Positions 49,769 to 58,615 of a DNA stretch of 64,000 bases are shown here, piece after piece. The first letter of the stretch is position 1. The number at the start of each line of letters is the position of its first letter. The position numbers were made by a program, and so were the translations under genes. The DNA is taken from positions 1 to 64,000 of the forward strand of contig NZ_JAAIKC010000011.1 in assembly GCF_010820665.1 (NCBI RefSeq), written 5' to 3'. The notes beneath the pieces are model-generated. The model was not told the DNA's origin. It worked only from the letters and a program-made list of their open reading frames with translations, and searched no databases. Source of the DNA: Paenibacillus sp. SYP-B3998 (GTDB taxonomy: Bacteria; Bacillota; Bacilli; Paenibacillales; NBRC-103111).

Positions 49769-50818
49769 TTATGGATAAACAGGCGCGAATAACAATCCTG
49801 TCGTTTCGTCCCAACCCATCATGATGTTCAAATTCTGAATTGCCTGACCAGCAGCGCCCTTCACCACATTATCGATAACGGATACGATAGTGACGCGACC
49901 CGTACGCTCATCCGCAGCGAAGCCAATGTCACAGTAATTGGAGCCGTACACCTCTTTTGTTGCAGGCAATTTACCGCTGTTGCGTATACGCACAAATTTA
50001 CGCCCCTCATAATATTGCCGGTAAAGCGTAGTAAAATCTTCCGTCGTGTGCGCACCGCTAATGGTGGCGTACATCGTTGACATAATCCCACGCGTCATCG
50101 GTGCCAAGTGCGTCGTGAACGTCGTCACAACCGGCTTGCCTGCCACACTGCTTAGGGCTTGCTCGATTTCGGGAATATGCTGATGCTTGTTTATTTTATA
50201 TGCCGTGAAATTCTCATTCACTTCTGCGTAGTGAACACCCAAATTCACACCGCGACCCGCGCCGGACACGCCAGATACAGCATCAATAATAATACTGGAA
50301 GGATCAATCCAGCCAGCCTTAACCGCAGGAATAAGACCCAGCAGTGTAGCTGTCGGATAACAACCTGGGTTAGCAATCAAGTCCTTGCCCTTCACTTCAT
50401 CACCGAATACTTCGGATAAGCCGTAAACCGCACGTGCCAGAATCTCATTTGGAGCCGCCGTACGCTTATACCATTGTTCATAATCCGCTTGCGACTTTAA
50501 ACGCAAATCTCCTGAGATATCAATAACCTTCAACCCCGCTGCAAGCAGCTTGGGCGATAACTCCGCGCTTACGCCAGCAGGTGTAGCCAAGAACACAACA
50601 TCCGCTTTGCCAGCAATTAGTTCTACATTAAGCTCATCAAGAATATCAACAACAACTTCCTGCAAATGTGGAAAATGATCCGCAAGTGGTGCTCCAGCAT
50701 TCGAAGTGGAGATAACCGAAGTAATGTGAACGGACGGATGCGCCTGCAGAAGTCGAATTAACTCTGCGCCGCCATACCCAGTCGCACCTATGATAGCCGC
50801 TCTAGCTGTATTACTCAT
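49769..50818 (-). CDS. argC: N-acetyl-gamma-glutamyl-phosphate reductase
   Basis: Reduces acetylglutamyl phosphate with NADPH. The 349 residues have the Rossmann motif GATGYGGAELIRLL at the start and the catalytic cysteine in ANPGCYPTATLLGL. The start is ATG 50816-50818, with GGGGGAA 7 bases upstream. It is the first gene of argC-argJ-argB-argD-argF-argG-argH, so this one operon encodes every step from glutamate to arginine. Confidence 0.96.
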   Translation of the reverse strand: MSNTARAAIIGATGYGGAELIRLLQAHPSVHITSVISTSNAGAPLADHFPHLQEVVVDILDELNVELIAGKADVVFLATPAGVSAELSPKLLAAGLKVIDISGDLRLKSQADYEQWYKRTAAPNEILARAVYGLSEVFGDEVKGKDLIANPGCYPTATLLGLIPAVKAGWIDPSSIIIDAVSGVSGAGRGVNLGVHYAEVNENFTAYKINKHQHIPEIEQALSSVAGKPVVTTFTTHLAPMTRGIMSTMYATISGAHTTEDFTTLYRQYYEGRKFVRIRNSGKLPATKEVYGSNYCDIGFAADERTGRVTIVSVIDNVVKGAAGQAIQNLNIMMGWDETTGLLFAPVYP

Positions 50819-50848
50819 TAAAAATTCCCCCAGACGTCCATAAAATAT

Positions 50849-50884
50849 ATGTATTATTATACATTCGTATACATAATAATTCAA
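50849..50884 (-). promoter_or_regulatory. arginine operon promoter with ARG-box-like operators
   Basis: On the minus strand there is TTGAAT (50879-50884), a 17-base spacer and a perfect TATAAT (50856-50861). A near-palindrome ATGTATTATTATACAT (50849-50864) covers the -10, and a second AT-rich TGAATTATTATGTA overlaps the -35. Both resemble ArgR/AhrC operators (TGAATNNNNATTCA style). Repression by arginine would follow. Confidence 0.7.
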
Positions 50885-51205
50885 TGATATTTTTCTCGTT
50901 AAAATATGCCCTCAAAAGGCATAGGAATAAGCATCCTAGCATCTTTCATGCGTTCGTCCAGGAAACCGCTCTAAGGTCAAATTGCTCTTTTTTCGGCCTA
51001 TAACCATACAAATATGCAATCATAACGATCTCTCTCTCGTTCTCACGCTTCTAGATCGAGACTAAATAATTTAGATAACAGTTATATTATCCCAAAACAT
51101 GTGCCCATCTAGCAAATTATAGGTTATCTCCTCATTTTCATGACAGCTAGAGGCATAGTAGCTACACGGCTATCGATTCGTTCCTACTTTGCGGCATAGG
51201 AAAAA
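50885..51205. other. intergenic region between argC and yitT
   Basis: No gene is supported on either strand in these 320 bases. The left edge holds the arginine promoter and the right edge the yitT terminator. The middle has scattered short repeats but no recognisable RNA element. Confidence 0.5.
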
Positions 51206-51229
51206 GCGATGTACCTACGCACATCACTT
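51206..51229 (-). terminator. terminator of yitT
   Basis: GCGATGT (51206-51212) pairs with ACATCAC (51221-51227), with one G-U pair. On the minus strand it is followed by TTTTTCC, about 65 bases after the stop codon at 51293. Confidence 0.65.
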
Positions 51230-51292
51230 CTCCCTGACGCTTTAAGAATTAATTCAATAACATGTTCGACCTTACCTTATGTATGAACACAA

Positions 51293-52171
51293 CTACGCAT
51301 GCCTTTTAAACCCTTCCCCTAACACTTCATTCGTTTCGCTCAAGATGACAAATGCCTGCGGATCCACGGAACGAACTAACATCTTGAGACGGGTTACCTC
51401 GTTTTGCTTAACGACCACCATCATCACCGTCCGCGACTCTCTTGTATACCCTCCAGAACCGTTAAGCTCGGTAAGCCCTCGATCCAAATCATGTAAGATC
51501 ACTTGGCGAATGGCATCGGTCTGTTCCGAAATAATGAAAGCTACCTTCGCATAATTGAAGCCGAGTTGAACAACATCAATTGTTTTCGTAGTAACAAATA
51601 GTCCTATCATAGCATAAAGCGCATTTTCCGGTGTAAATACAAGCGCAGAACTCAAGATGACGATACCATCGAATATCGCAACGCAAAACCCAATACTAAG
51701 ACCTGAATATTTATGCAAAATCTGTGCAGCGAGCCCAAGTCCCCCTGTAGATCCCCGTCCTCGGAACACGATTCCAAGCCCCAGTCCAATCCCGATCCCG
51801 CCGTATACGGCTGCAAGCAACGGACTATGCGTAGGAGTTCCTATGTGGCTCGTTAGAAGAACGCAAAGCGGAAATACGATTGAACCGACAGCGGCTTTCA
51901 CTCCGAATTGTCCTCCTAATAACCATAAGGCAAGTAAGAAAATCGGAATATTCAACCCCCACTGCGTAATCGCTGGATTGAGGCCTGTCAGCTGCAACAC
52001 AATCGTAGAAACACCCGAAACACCGCCTGAAGCGATTTGGTTCGGATTAAGGAAAGCATTAAAACTCGCAGCCATAATGAGCGAGCCCAGTACTAATAAC
52101 ACATATTCAAACGCAGTGTGTAACGCACTGCCTACGGGTAAAGCAGGTAAACGCGGTTCTTTTCTGGGCAC
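51293..52171 (-). CDS. YitT-family membrane protein (DUF161 and DUF2179)
   Basis: A 292-residue protein with five to six membrane helices in the first 200 residues (SLIMAASFNAFLNPNQIASGGVSG, IGIGLGLGIVFRGRGSTGG), followed by a cytoplasmic DUF2179 domain (about 205-285, ISEQTDAIRQVILHDLDRG). The family is widespread in Firmicutes; function is uncertain. The start is GTG 52169-52171 with AGGAGGG 6 bases upstream. A strong terminator hairpin (52197-52216) ends 13 bases before the ribosome binding site. Confidence 0.85.
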   Translation of the reverse strand: MPRKEPRLPALPVGSALHTAFEYVLLVLGSLIMAASFNAFLNPNQIASGGVSGVSTIVLQLTGLNPAITQWGLNIPIFLLALWLLGGQFGVKAAVGSIVFPLCVLLTSHIGTPTHSPLLAAVYGGIGIGLGLGIVFRGRGSTGGLGLAAQILHKYSGLSIGFCVAIFDGIVILSSALVFTPENALYAMIGLFVTTKTIDVVQLGFNYAKVAFIISEQTDAIRQVILHDLDRGLTELNGSGGYTRESRTVMMVVVKQNEVTRLKMLVRSVDPQAFVILSETNEVLGEGFKRHA

Positions 52172-52196
52172 ACAAGGCCCTCCTCTCACAAAAAAA

Positions 52197-52216
52197 CCTA
52201 CACCAAAAGGTGTAGG
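52197..52216 (-). terminator. terminator of prfB, directly ahead of yitT
   Basis: A perfect stem CCTACACC / GGTGTAGG with loop AAAA. On the minus strand it is followed by TTTTTTTG. It sits 25 bases before the yitT start codon, leaving no room for a separate promoter between them. Confidence 0.85.
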
Positions 52217-52318
52217 ATGGACACTAACTCAGCTTGCACGCGCGTTAACTCATGTGGGCAAAAGCTTGAGCGGCCCTCCTAAATTGGCGAGCCGCTAAGA
52301 CTTCCCGCATCACAAGCG

Positions 52319-53429
52319 CTATTCCGGCTTGCGAATCTGATGACGGAGATAAGCATCAATGAACGTGTCCAAATCGCCGTCCATGACGGCGCCTACGTTC
52401 CCTGTCTCCGCTGAGGTCCGATGGTCCTTGACCATGCTATAGGGATGAAATACATAAGAACGAATTTGGCTGCCCCACGCAATATCCGACTGCTCGCCGC
52501 GAATCTCTGCGAGATGCTTTAATTGCGCTTCGATTTTCTTCTCATAAAGCTTGGAGCGAAGCATCTTCATCGCCTTCTCACGGTTCTTGATTTGAGAACG
52601 CTCCTGCTGGCAGCTTACTACAACGCCCGTAGGCATGTGCGTAATCCGCACAGCGGAGTCGGTTGTATTGATATGCTGACCGCCGGCGCCGCTGGCACGA
52701 TACGTATCGATCTTGAGATCCTCGGTGCGAATCTCAACCTCGGTATCATCCTCAATCTCTGGCATGATATCGCAGGATACGAACGATGTGTGCCGTCGGC
52801 CTGATGAGTCGAACGGCGAGATGCGAACGAGCCTATGCACGCCTTTCTCCGCCTTCAAATAGCCATAGGCGTTGAAGCCCGTGATTTGCAGCGTGACGCT
52901 CTTCACCCCAGCCTCGTCGCCTGGCAAATAGTCGAGAACCTCGACTTTGTAACCACGCTTCTCTGCCCAGCGGCGGTACATGCGTAGCAGCATCTCGGCC
53001 CAGTCCTGCGACTCCGTACCCCCCGCTCCGGGATGAAGTTCAAGAATGGCATTCAATCGGTCATAGGGCTGATTGAGCAGCAACCCGAGCTCGAACGATT
53101 CGAGCTTCTTCATTAGAACGGCAATGCCGTTTTCAATATCGGCAGCTAGGCTGCTGTCGCTTTCCTCCTCTTCGAGTTCGACCATGACCATGAGGTCATC
53201 GTACTCGTCAGAGAAGCCTTGGAAAAGATCAACGACGCTTTTGATGGCGTTGAGTTCACCGATTGTCTTCTGAGCGCGATCATTATCGTCCCAGAAATCC
53301 GGCGCCCCCATCTTTTCCTCAAAGTCGCCAATTGCTTCAAGCTTATGATCTAAGTCAAAGAGACCCCCGTAATTCAGTTAATCGCTTCGCTGTTTCTCTT
53401 AGGTCTTGTTTCACTTCTGGTTCCAGCAT
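52319..53429 (-). CDS. prfB: peptide chain release factor 2, programmed +1 frameshift
   Basis: Recognises UGA and UAA and releases the finished protein. Translation starts at ATG 53427-53429 (GAGGTG upstream), reads 24 codons to CTT TGA (53355-53360) and must slip +1 there to continue in the frame that ends at 52319; the product is about 369 residues. The slip site is preceded by the internal Shine-Dalgarno-like GGGGG (53364-53368), as in most bacterial prfB genes, so RF2 controls its own level. RF2 marks are the SPF tripeptide in RISPFDSSG and the GGQ loop [13 protein letters not shown]. Confidence 0.95.
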
Positions 53430-53477
53430 GTCTTACACCTCATTTATTCTGGTTGTACCTAACCTAGACAAACAGCA

Positions 53478-55994
53478 TTAGCTGCTTTGTCCGTGGCACT
53501 GCTTGAACTTCTTGCCACTACCGCATGGGCACGGATCATTGCGTCCGATACGCTGCTCATCGCGTATTACTGGCTTTTTGCCGCCTGCTTCGTTTTTCGG
53601 ATCGACGGCTTGACCTTCAGCTACCGCTTGACGCTCTAGGTTGCTTTGAACGTGAGCTTTCATCGTGTACATAGCGACTTCTTCACGAATGTTCTCAATC
53701 ATTTCTTGGAACATCTCAAAGCCTTCGAATTGATACTCACGTAAAGGATCTGTTCCGCCGTAAGCGCGAAGATGGATACCTTGACGAAGCTGATCCATCG
53801 CATCGATATGATCCATCCATTTGCTATCCACCGCACGAAGTGCAACAACTTTCTCGAACTCGCGCATGAATTCCGCACCGATGTCTTCCTCACGCTCATC
53901 ATAGCGTTTGCTCACAAGCGCCTTAATGAACTCGATCACATCTTCTTGCTCTTTGCCCCACAGGTCTTGATCTGTTATCTGACCTTCTTCAGTCAGCAGG
54001 TTATTGTTCACGAAGTTGGCAACTTCGTGTAGCTCCCATTCCTCCGGAATTTGGTCCTCCGGACAGTGAGCCTTCACGATACGCTCGATAACCGAGTTAA
54101 TCATGCCCTCAACAACTTCGCGAATGTTCTCGGATTCAAGCAGTTCACGACGCTGTTTATATATAATTTCACGCTGTTGATTCATCACATCGTCATACTG
54201 TAGGACAACTTTACGCACATCGAAGTTGTTACCTTCTACACGCTTCTGTGCGGATTCTACAGCACGTGAAATCAACTTACTCTCAATCGGTTGATCTTCC
54301 TCCATACCTAGACGATCCATCATCGCCATGATATTGTCAGCGCCGAAACGCTTCATCAGCTCATCTTCAAGAGATAAATAGAACTGTGAAGAGCCTGGAT
54401 CACCTTGACGGCCCGCACGACCACGAAGCTGGTTATCGATCCGTCTGCTTTCATGACGCTCCGTACCTATGATATGCAGTCCGCCTGCTTCGTGTACGCC
54501 TTCGCCCAGCACAATGTCTGTACCGCGTCCTGCCATATTAGTTGCAATCGTAACTGAACCTGGTTGACCCGCGCGTGCGACGATTTCCGCTTCTTCTGCA
54601 TGATACTTCGCATTCAATACTTTATGTTGGATACCCTTGCGCTTCAGCATTTCGGAGAGAAGCTCCGAATTCTCAATAGAAATCGTACCCACGAGCACAG
54701 GTTGGTTTAACTTGTGACGCTCAACAATTTGTTCAACAACTGCCTTAAATTTACCCTTTTCCGACTTGTACACGACATCTGCCATATCCTTACGGATCAT
54801 AGGACGGTTCGTCGGAACTACAATAACCTCAAGACCATAAATTTTCTTAAGTTCTTCTTCTTCCGTTTTAGCCGTACCCGTCATACCAGACAACTTGCGA
54901 TACATCCGGAAGTAGTTCTGGAACGTGATTGTCGCTAACGTCATGCTCTCATTTTGAACTTGCAGCTGCTCTTTGGCCTCAATTGCTTGGTGTAACCCAT
55001 CACTATAACGACGGCCTGTCATAATACGGCCCGTAAATTCATCAACAATCATGACTTCGTCTTCTTGCACAACGTAATCTACATCGCGTCTCATGATGAA
55101 ACGCGCTTTAAGCGCTTGTGTCACATGGTGGTTGATATTCACGTTTTGATGATCAAATAAGTTCTCAATCCCGAACGCTCGCTCCGCTTTGGCTACGCCT
55201 TCTTCCGTAAGCGCCACGGAACGCACTTTAATATCTATGGTATAGTCTTCTTCATGATTTAATTTAGAGACAAACCGGTCAGCCGAGTAGTACAAATCTG
55301 TCGATTTAGCAGCTTGTCCCGAAATAATAAGCGGCGTTCTCGCTTCATCGACCAAGATAGAGTCAACTTCGTCAATAACCGCAAAGTACAACGGACGTTG
55401 CACCATTTGCTCTTTGTAAAGCACCATATTATCACGTAAGTAGTCGAAGCCGTATTCATTATTCGTCCCATAAGTAATATCACAAGCGTATGCCGCTTGC
55501 TTCTCTTCATGCGACAAATCATGTAGGTTGACCCCAACCGTTAACCCAAGGAATTCATAAATCTGGCCCATTTCGCCACTATCGCGTTGCGCCAAGTAAT
55601 CATTAACCGTTACTACGTGTACACCCTTACCTAACAAAGCATTCAAATAAACAGGAAGCGTTCCTACGAGCGTCTTCCCTTCCCCAGTTCTCATTTCTGC
55701 GATCTGGCCTTCGTGGAGCACCATACCGCCAATAAGCTGCACGTCATAATGACGTTTGCCTAAGACACGCTTCGCTGCTTCCCTCACTACTGCAAAAGCC
55801 TCAGGCAGCAGATCATCAAGTTCCTCGCCTTTGTCTAAACGGTTTCTAAACTCTACCGTTTTGCCTTTCAGCTCCTCATCGGATAACGGCTGAATATCCG
55901 CCTCAAGCTCATTGATGTGATTAACGGCTTTAAGCATCCGTTTAATTTCCCGTTCATTGGAATCACCAAAAATTTTCTTCACAAGTCCTAGCAT
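53478..55994 (-). CDS. secA: protein translocase ATPase SecA
   Basis: Drives preproteins through the SecYEG channel. The 838 residues contain Walker [20 protein letters not shown] (DEAD-like box), the preprotein cross-linking domain, the scaffold helix and the C-terminal zinc motif [18 protein letters not shown], which binds SecB or phospholipid and ribosomes. The start is ATG 55992-55994, with AAGGGG upstream; an extension to 56069 lacks family similarity. It precedes prfB on the same strand, an order also seen in Bacillus. Confidence 0.97.
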   Translation of the reverse strand: MLGLVKKIFGDSNEREIKRMLKAVNHINELEADIQPLSDEELKGKTVEFRNRLDKGEELDDLLPEAFAVVREAAKRVLGKRHYDVQLIGGMVLHEGQIAEMRTGEGKTLVGTLPVYLNALLGKGVHVVTVNDYLAQRDSGEMGQIYEFLGLTVGVNLHDLSHEEKQAAYACDITYGTNNEYGFDYLRDNMVLYKEQMVQRPLYFAVIDEVDSILVDEARTPLIISGQAAKSTDLYYSADRFVSKLNHEEDYTIDIKVRSVALTEEGVAKAERAFGIENLFDHQNVNINHHVTQALKARFIMRRDVDYVVQEDEVMIVDEFTGRIMTGRRYSDGLHQAIEAKEQLQVQNESMTLATITFQNYFRMYRKLSGMTGTAKTEEEELKKIYGLEVIVVPTNRPMIRKDMADVVYKSEKGKFKAVVEQIVERHKLNQPVLVGTISIENSELLSEMLKRKGIQHKVLNAKYHAEEAEIVARAGQPGSVTIATNMAGRGTDIVLGEGVHEAGGLHIIGTERHESRRIDNQLRGRAGRQGDPGSSQFYLSLEDELMKRFGADNIMAMMDRLGMEEDQPIESKLISRAVESAQKRVEGNNFDVRKVVLQYDDVMNQQREIIYKQRRELLESENIREVVEGMINSVIERIVKAHCPEDQIPEEWELHEVANFVNNNLLTEEGQITDQDLWGKEQEDVIEFIKALVSKRYDEREEDIGAEFMREFEKVVALRAVDSKWMDHIDAMDQLRQGIHLRAYGGTDPLREYQFEGFEMFQEMIENIREEVAMYTMKAHVQSNLERQAVAEGQAVDPKNEAGGKKPVIRDEQRIGRNDPCPCGSGKKFKQCHGQSS

Positions 55995-56198
55995 CGGTGA
56001 ACCCCTTTCCCTTACATTCGTATCCTTAAATTGTACCAGTTTGGCGGTCTTGCCGCAACAAACGCGCAATTATTTTGGGCTGCTCTTTCCCGTTCCTGTA
56101 TCCTATATACGTATAAATTGTATCTATGTTGCAAAAACATAACATTCCTATCCATTCTTATAGTATTGAATCTAACCTTAGATTACATGCATAAAAAA

Positions 56199-56228
56199 AG
56201 CTTGATTCGAATGAAATCGAATCAAGCT
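56199..56228 (-). terminator. terminator of hpf
   Basis: A perfect 12-base-pair stem AGCTTGATTCGA / TCGAATCAAGCT with a 6-base loop. On the minus strand it is followed by TTTTTTTATG. It separates hpf from secA, so secA needs its own promoter in 56000-56198. Confidence 0.9.
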
Positions 56229-56274
56229 CGTGAAATTCAATAATTATTATAATGTCTGTCCACTATTTGCATTC

Positions 56275-56823
56275 TTATACAGCTGGCTCAATCAGACCAT
56301 ACTTGCCGTCGTCACGTCGGTAAACGACATTCACTTGATCGGTATCCATGTTAGAGAATACAAAGAAACTATGGCCTACCATGTTCATCTGTAGAATCGC
56401 TTCTTCCACATCCATAGGCTTCAACATGAAGCGTTTGCTGCGAACCAGTTCGAAGTCTTCTTCTTCATCCAAATACGTGACAGGTGAAGTCTCCATTTTA
56501 AACAAATCTCGCTTGCCGCCTTCTTGACGAATTTTACGATTCGTTTTCGTCTTATGCTTGCGAATTTGACGTTCTAGCTTGTCCACGACCAAGTCGATGG
56601 ATGCGTACATATCATTGTTACGTTCCTCGGCCCGTAACAGCACGCCTGCTAGTGGAATGCTCACCTCAACAGCTTGCATACCTTTGATAACTCTTAACGT
56701 TACTTGTAAATCGGATGTAAGGGGGGCTTCAAAATACCTCTCTAGTCTATTCAATTTCTTGTCGACATAGTCCCTGAGGGCTTCAGTTACTTCAAGGTGT
56801 TCTCCGCGAATGTTAATATTCAT
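56275..56823 (-). CDS. hpf: ribosome hibernation promoting factor, long form
   Basis: A 182-residue protein that forms 100S ribosome dimers in stationary phase. The N-terminal domain (1-100, MNINIRGEHLEVTEAL, DKLERQIRKHKTKTNRK) binds the small subunit and the C-terminal domain (about 125-180, RSKRFMLKPMDVEEAILQMN, SHFFVFSN-like) makes the dimer contact. GGAAGGGAG lies upstream of the ATG. Position next to secA and prfB is conserved in Bacillus. Confidence 0.95.
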   Translation of the reverse strand: MNINIRGEHLEVTEALRDYVDKKLNRLERYFEAPLTSDLQVTLRVIKGMQAVEVSIPLAGVLLRAEERNNDMYASIDLVVDKLERQIRKHKTKTNRKIRQEGGKRDLFKMETSPVTYLDEEEDFELVRSKRFMLKPMDVEEAILQMNMVGHSFFVFSNMDTDQVNVVYRRDDGKYGLIEPAV

Positions 56824-56918
56824 AGTTACACATCTCCCTTCCTGCTTACATTATACTACATTCCACCTAACCTTCATAATTCCTTTAAATTCCGATCTAA
56901 GATTCATACGCAAAAAAA

Positions 56919-56941
56919 CACCCTGGAATTTCTCCAGGGCG
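56919..56941 (-). terminator. terminator of the cold-shock gene
   Basis: CCCTGGA (56921-56927) pairs with TCCAGGG (56933-56939). On the minus strand it is followed by a run of seven T. It lies about 45 bases after the stop codon at 56984. Confidence 0.85.
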
Positions 56942-56983
56942 TCTGCTCATGTTTGTATTCAAGCGGCTCTCTCAGCCGGATGA

Positions 56984-57181
56984 TTATAATCTGGATACGT
57001 TAGCTGCTTGTGGTCCGCGTGCGCCTTCTACAATGTCAAATTGTACAGGCTGACCTTCTTCCAATGTTTTGAAACCATCGGATTGAATCGCTGAAAAATG
57101 TACAAAAACATCTCCACCATCTTCACGCTCAATGAAACCATAACCTTTTTCTGCGTTAAACCATTTCACTTTACCCTGCAT
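56984..57181 (-). CDS. cold-shock protein (CspA/CspB family)
   Basis: A 65-residue single-stranded nucleic-acid-binding OB-fold protein that acts as an RNA chaperone. RNP1 KGYGFIE and RNP2 VFVHF are both present, and it starts [16 protein letters not shown]. The start is ATG 57179-57181; a longer frame to 57271 has no family similarity. GAAGGGAA lies about 9 bases upstream. Several paralogues per genome are usual, so the exact letter is not assigned. Confidence 0.93.
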   Translation of the reverse strand: MQGKVKWFNAEKGYGFIEREDGGDVFVHFSAIQSDGFKTLEEGQPVQFDIVEGARGPQAANVSRL

Positions 57182-57322
57182 GCCGTACACGTTCCCTTCG
57201 TTTTCAAATAAGTAGAATAAAATGTAAGCCCTTTCTTTTCGACTATACCACCCGTTAGCTTGGCATGTCAATTTTTTACTTATTCCACGTATAATTTTTA
57301 GAAAATTCGGGTATATACATCC

Positions 57323-57417
57323 CGTGGATAAGTGAGAAATTTGTAAAACCTTGTCGTATAGAGCATCTTTACAACTTATTCACAAAGTTATGCACAGAGT
57401 TGTGCACATTGTCCACA
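57323..57417 (+). promoter_or_regulatory. DnaA-box cluster
   Basis: Four DnaA-box-like nonamers lie in one direction almost end to end: TTATTCACA (57376-57384), TTATGCACA (57388-57396), TTGTGCACA (57400-57408) and TTGTCCACA (57409-57417). A fifth, TTATCCACG, lies on the other strand (57323-57331). The first three are exactly 12 bases apart. Clusters like this outside the origin exist in Bacillus and tune DnaA activity; the dnaA gene itself is not here. Confidence 0.75.
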
Positions 57418-57815
57418 GGGTATCATGACATATTAATTCCACCACTACCACTATTAGTTTTTACCGATTCCCAAGCCATCTCTAAATTGAACCTACTACC
57501 CACCTAATCATTAAAAAGCGAACTCTCCTTCCTGTGCAGTCTGCTTTCATTCGTTTCTTATCCTCCACTTGCAAGTTCTAGGTCTTTCACATTGAAGTTG
57601 TCTCGCTTCGCCTGAAGGTGCCCTTGTTCGTGACATCTGCTGCCTAGCGGTTGCTAGCGACAGGACGTGCAGCTTTGGGGTTCAAAGATGTTTCCCTAAA
57701 TACGAAGAAGCCCCTAGAAGCAACTCTAGAGGCTCGTTTTTTCTGCTATTTTATTATTTTCAAAGAAAGCGGACTTTTTCAGTGCCCCCCATCTCTACAT
57801 GAGGGGGTTTATCAA
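57418..57815. other. intergenic region between the DnaA boxes and fliT
   Basis: No gene is supported. Two hairpins are seen: AGCCCCTAGA / TCTAGAGGCT (57709-57734), followed by CGTTTTTT on the plus strand, and CCCCCCAT / ATGAGGGGG (57785-57807). The second lies right behind fliT and may help end that operon, although neither has a good T-run on the minus strand. The middle (57540-57680) looks neither coding nor simple; it could be a dispersed repeat. Confidence 0.45.
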
Positions 57816-58190
57816 CTATTTCTTTTTATCAAAAAAGGCACCATGCGGAGAATACGAAGTACCATATCCTCCATACTGCTGATTGACAATCTTATTTTTC
57901 TGTACATTAGCAATTTGGGATTCCAACTTTTTTTTCTCCCGATCCATAATTGGAATAATCCGCTTATCAACTTCATAAGCAGGCTGGAAATAGGTTTGTT
58001 TTTGAGTTTCTGTTAGAGATATCCCTTTTACAAACAGCCCTGATAATTGATCCATTACCTCTTGTCTTTTATCCAAGAGCTCTATCCATTTTTCCGGGTC
58101 ACTTTCTTCGTCAAGAACTGTTTTCTCTAAAAGAACAGTAAGCCCAAGTAATTCGTTCAACAGGGGATCTAGAGAGCTAGTATTCATCAA
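57816..58190 (-). CDS. fliT: FliT-like flagellar chaperone
   Basis: A 124-residue helical protein, probably the export chaperone for the filament cap FliD. It has no strong signature; the call rests on size, helical content (LLNELLGLTVLLEKTVLD, KWIELLDKRQEVMDQL), and position 11 bases after fliS in flaG-fliD-fliS. FliT-type proteins are poorly conserved. The last 25 residues are Gly/Tyr/Lys-rich. Confidence 0.7.
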   Translation of the reverse strand: MMNTSSLDPLLNELLGLTVLLEKTVLDEESDPEKWIELLDKRQEVMDQLSGLFVKGISLTETQKQTYFQPAYEVDKRIIPIMDREKKKLESQIANVQKNKIVNQQYGGYGTSYSPHGAFFDKKK

Positions 58191-58201
58191 TTCCTCACCT
58201 A

Positions 58202-58576
58202 CTATGAATGTTGTTTAGACAAAATCATAGCTTCTTTCCACACATCACGGAATTGTGCAAATAAATCTTCTATTTCGTCTAAAATAGATCCATCTTTATT
58301 GATGTTCGATTCAATCATTCGATGGTTCATGTAATCGTACATCATAAGGAGTTGTTCCGAAATCGGGTAGGAACGATCTAACGTAATAATCAATTCACTG
58401 ATGATATCCTGTACTCGTAGATTGAACTCGTTAGCCTTATCCATTTTTTTTTCTTGAAGAGCCACTTTCGTCTGTTTAATAAACTTAATGGCACCATTAA
58501 AGAGCATAAGAGTTAGTTCTCCAGGAGTCGCTGTAGTCACTTGATTGTTTTGATATTTCTGAGCTGCAGTAATCAT
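58202..58576 (-). CDS. fliS: flagellin export chaperone FliS
   Basis: Binds flagellin in the cytoplasm and keeps it unfolded until export. The 124 residues carry the family pattern: YQNNQVTTATPGELTLMLFNGAIKFI at the start and ANEFNLRVQDIISELIITLD in the middle. It lies 39 bases after fliD in the late flagellar operon. Confidence 0.93.
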   Translation of the reverse strand: MITAAQKYQNNQVTTATPGELTLMLFNGAIKFIKQTKVALQEKKMDKANEFNLRVQDIISELIITLDRSYPISEQLLMMYDYMNHRMIESNINKDGSILDEIEDLFAQFRDVWKEAMILSKQHS

Positions 58577-58615
58577 GATTCATCGCTCCTTTTAATTCTA
58601 AGCTTGCTAAGCAAC

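Noticed and set aside
51657-52298. A 213-codon plus-strand frame antisense to yitT
   Set aside because: Pro/Ser-rich composition typical of antisense translation, no start signals, and the opposite strand encodes a clear YitT protein.
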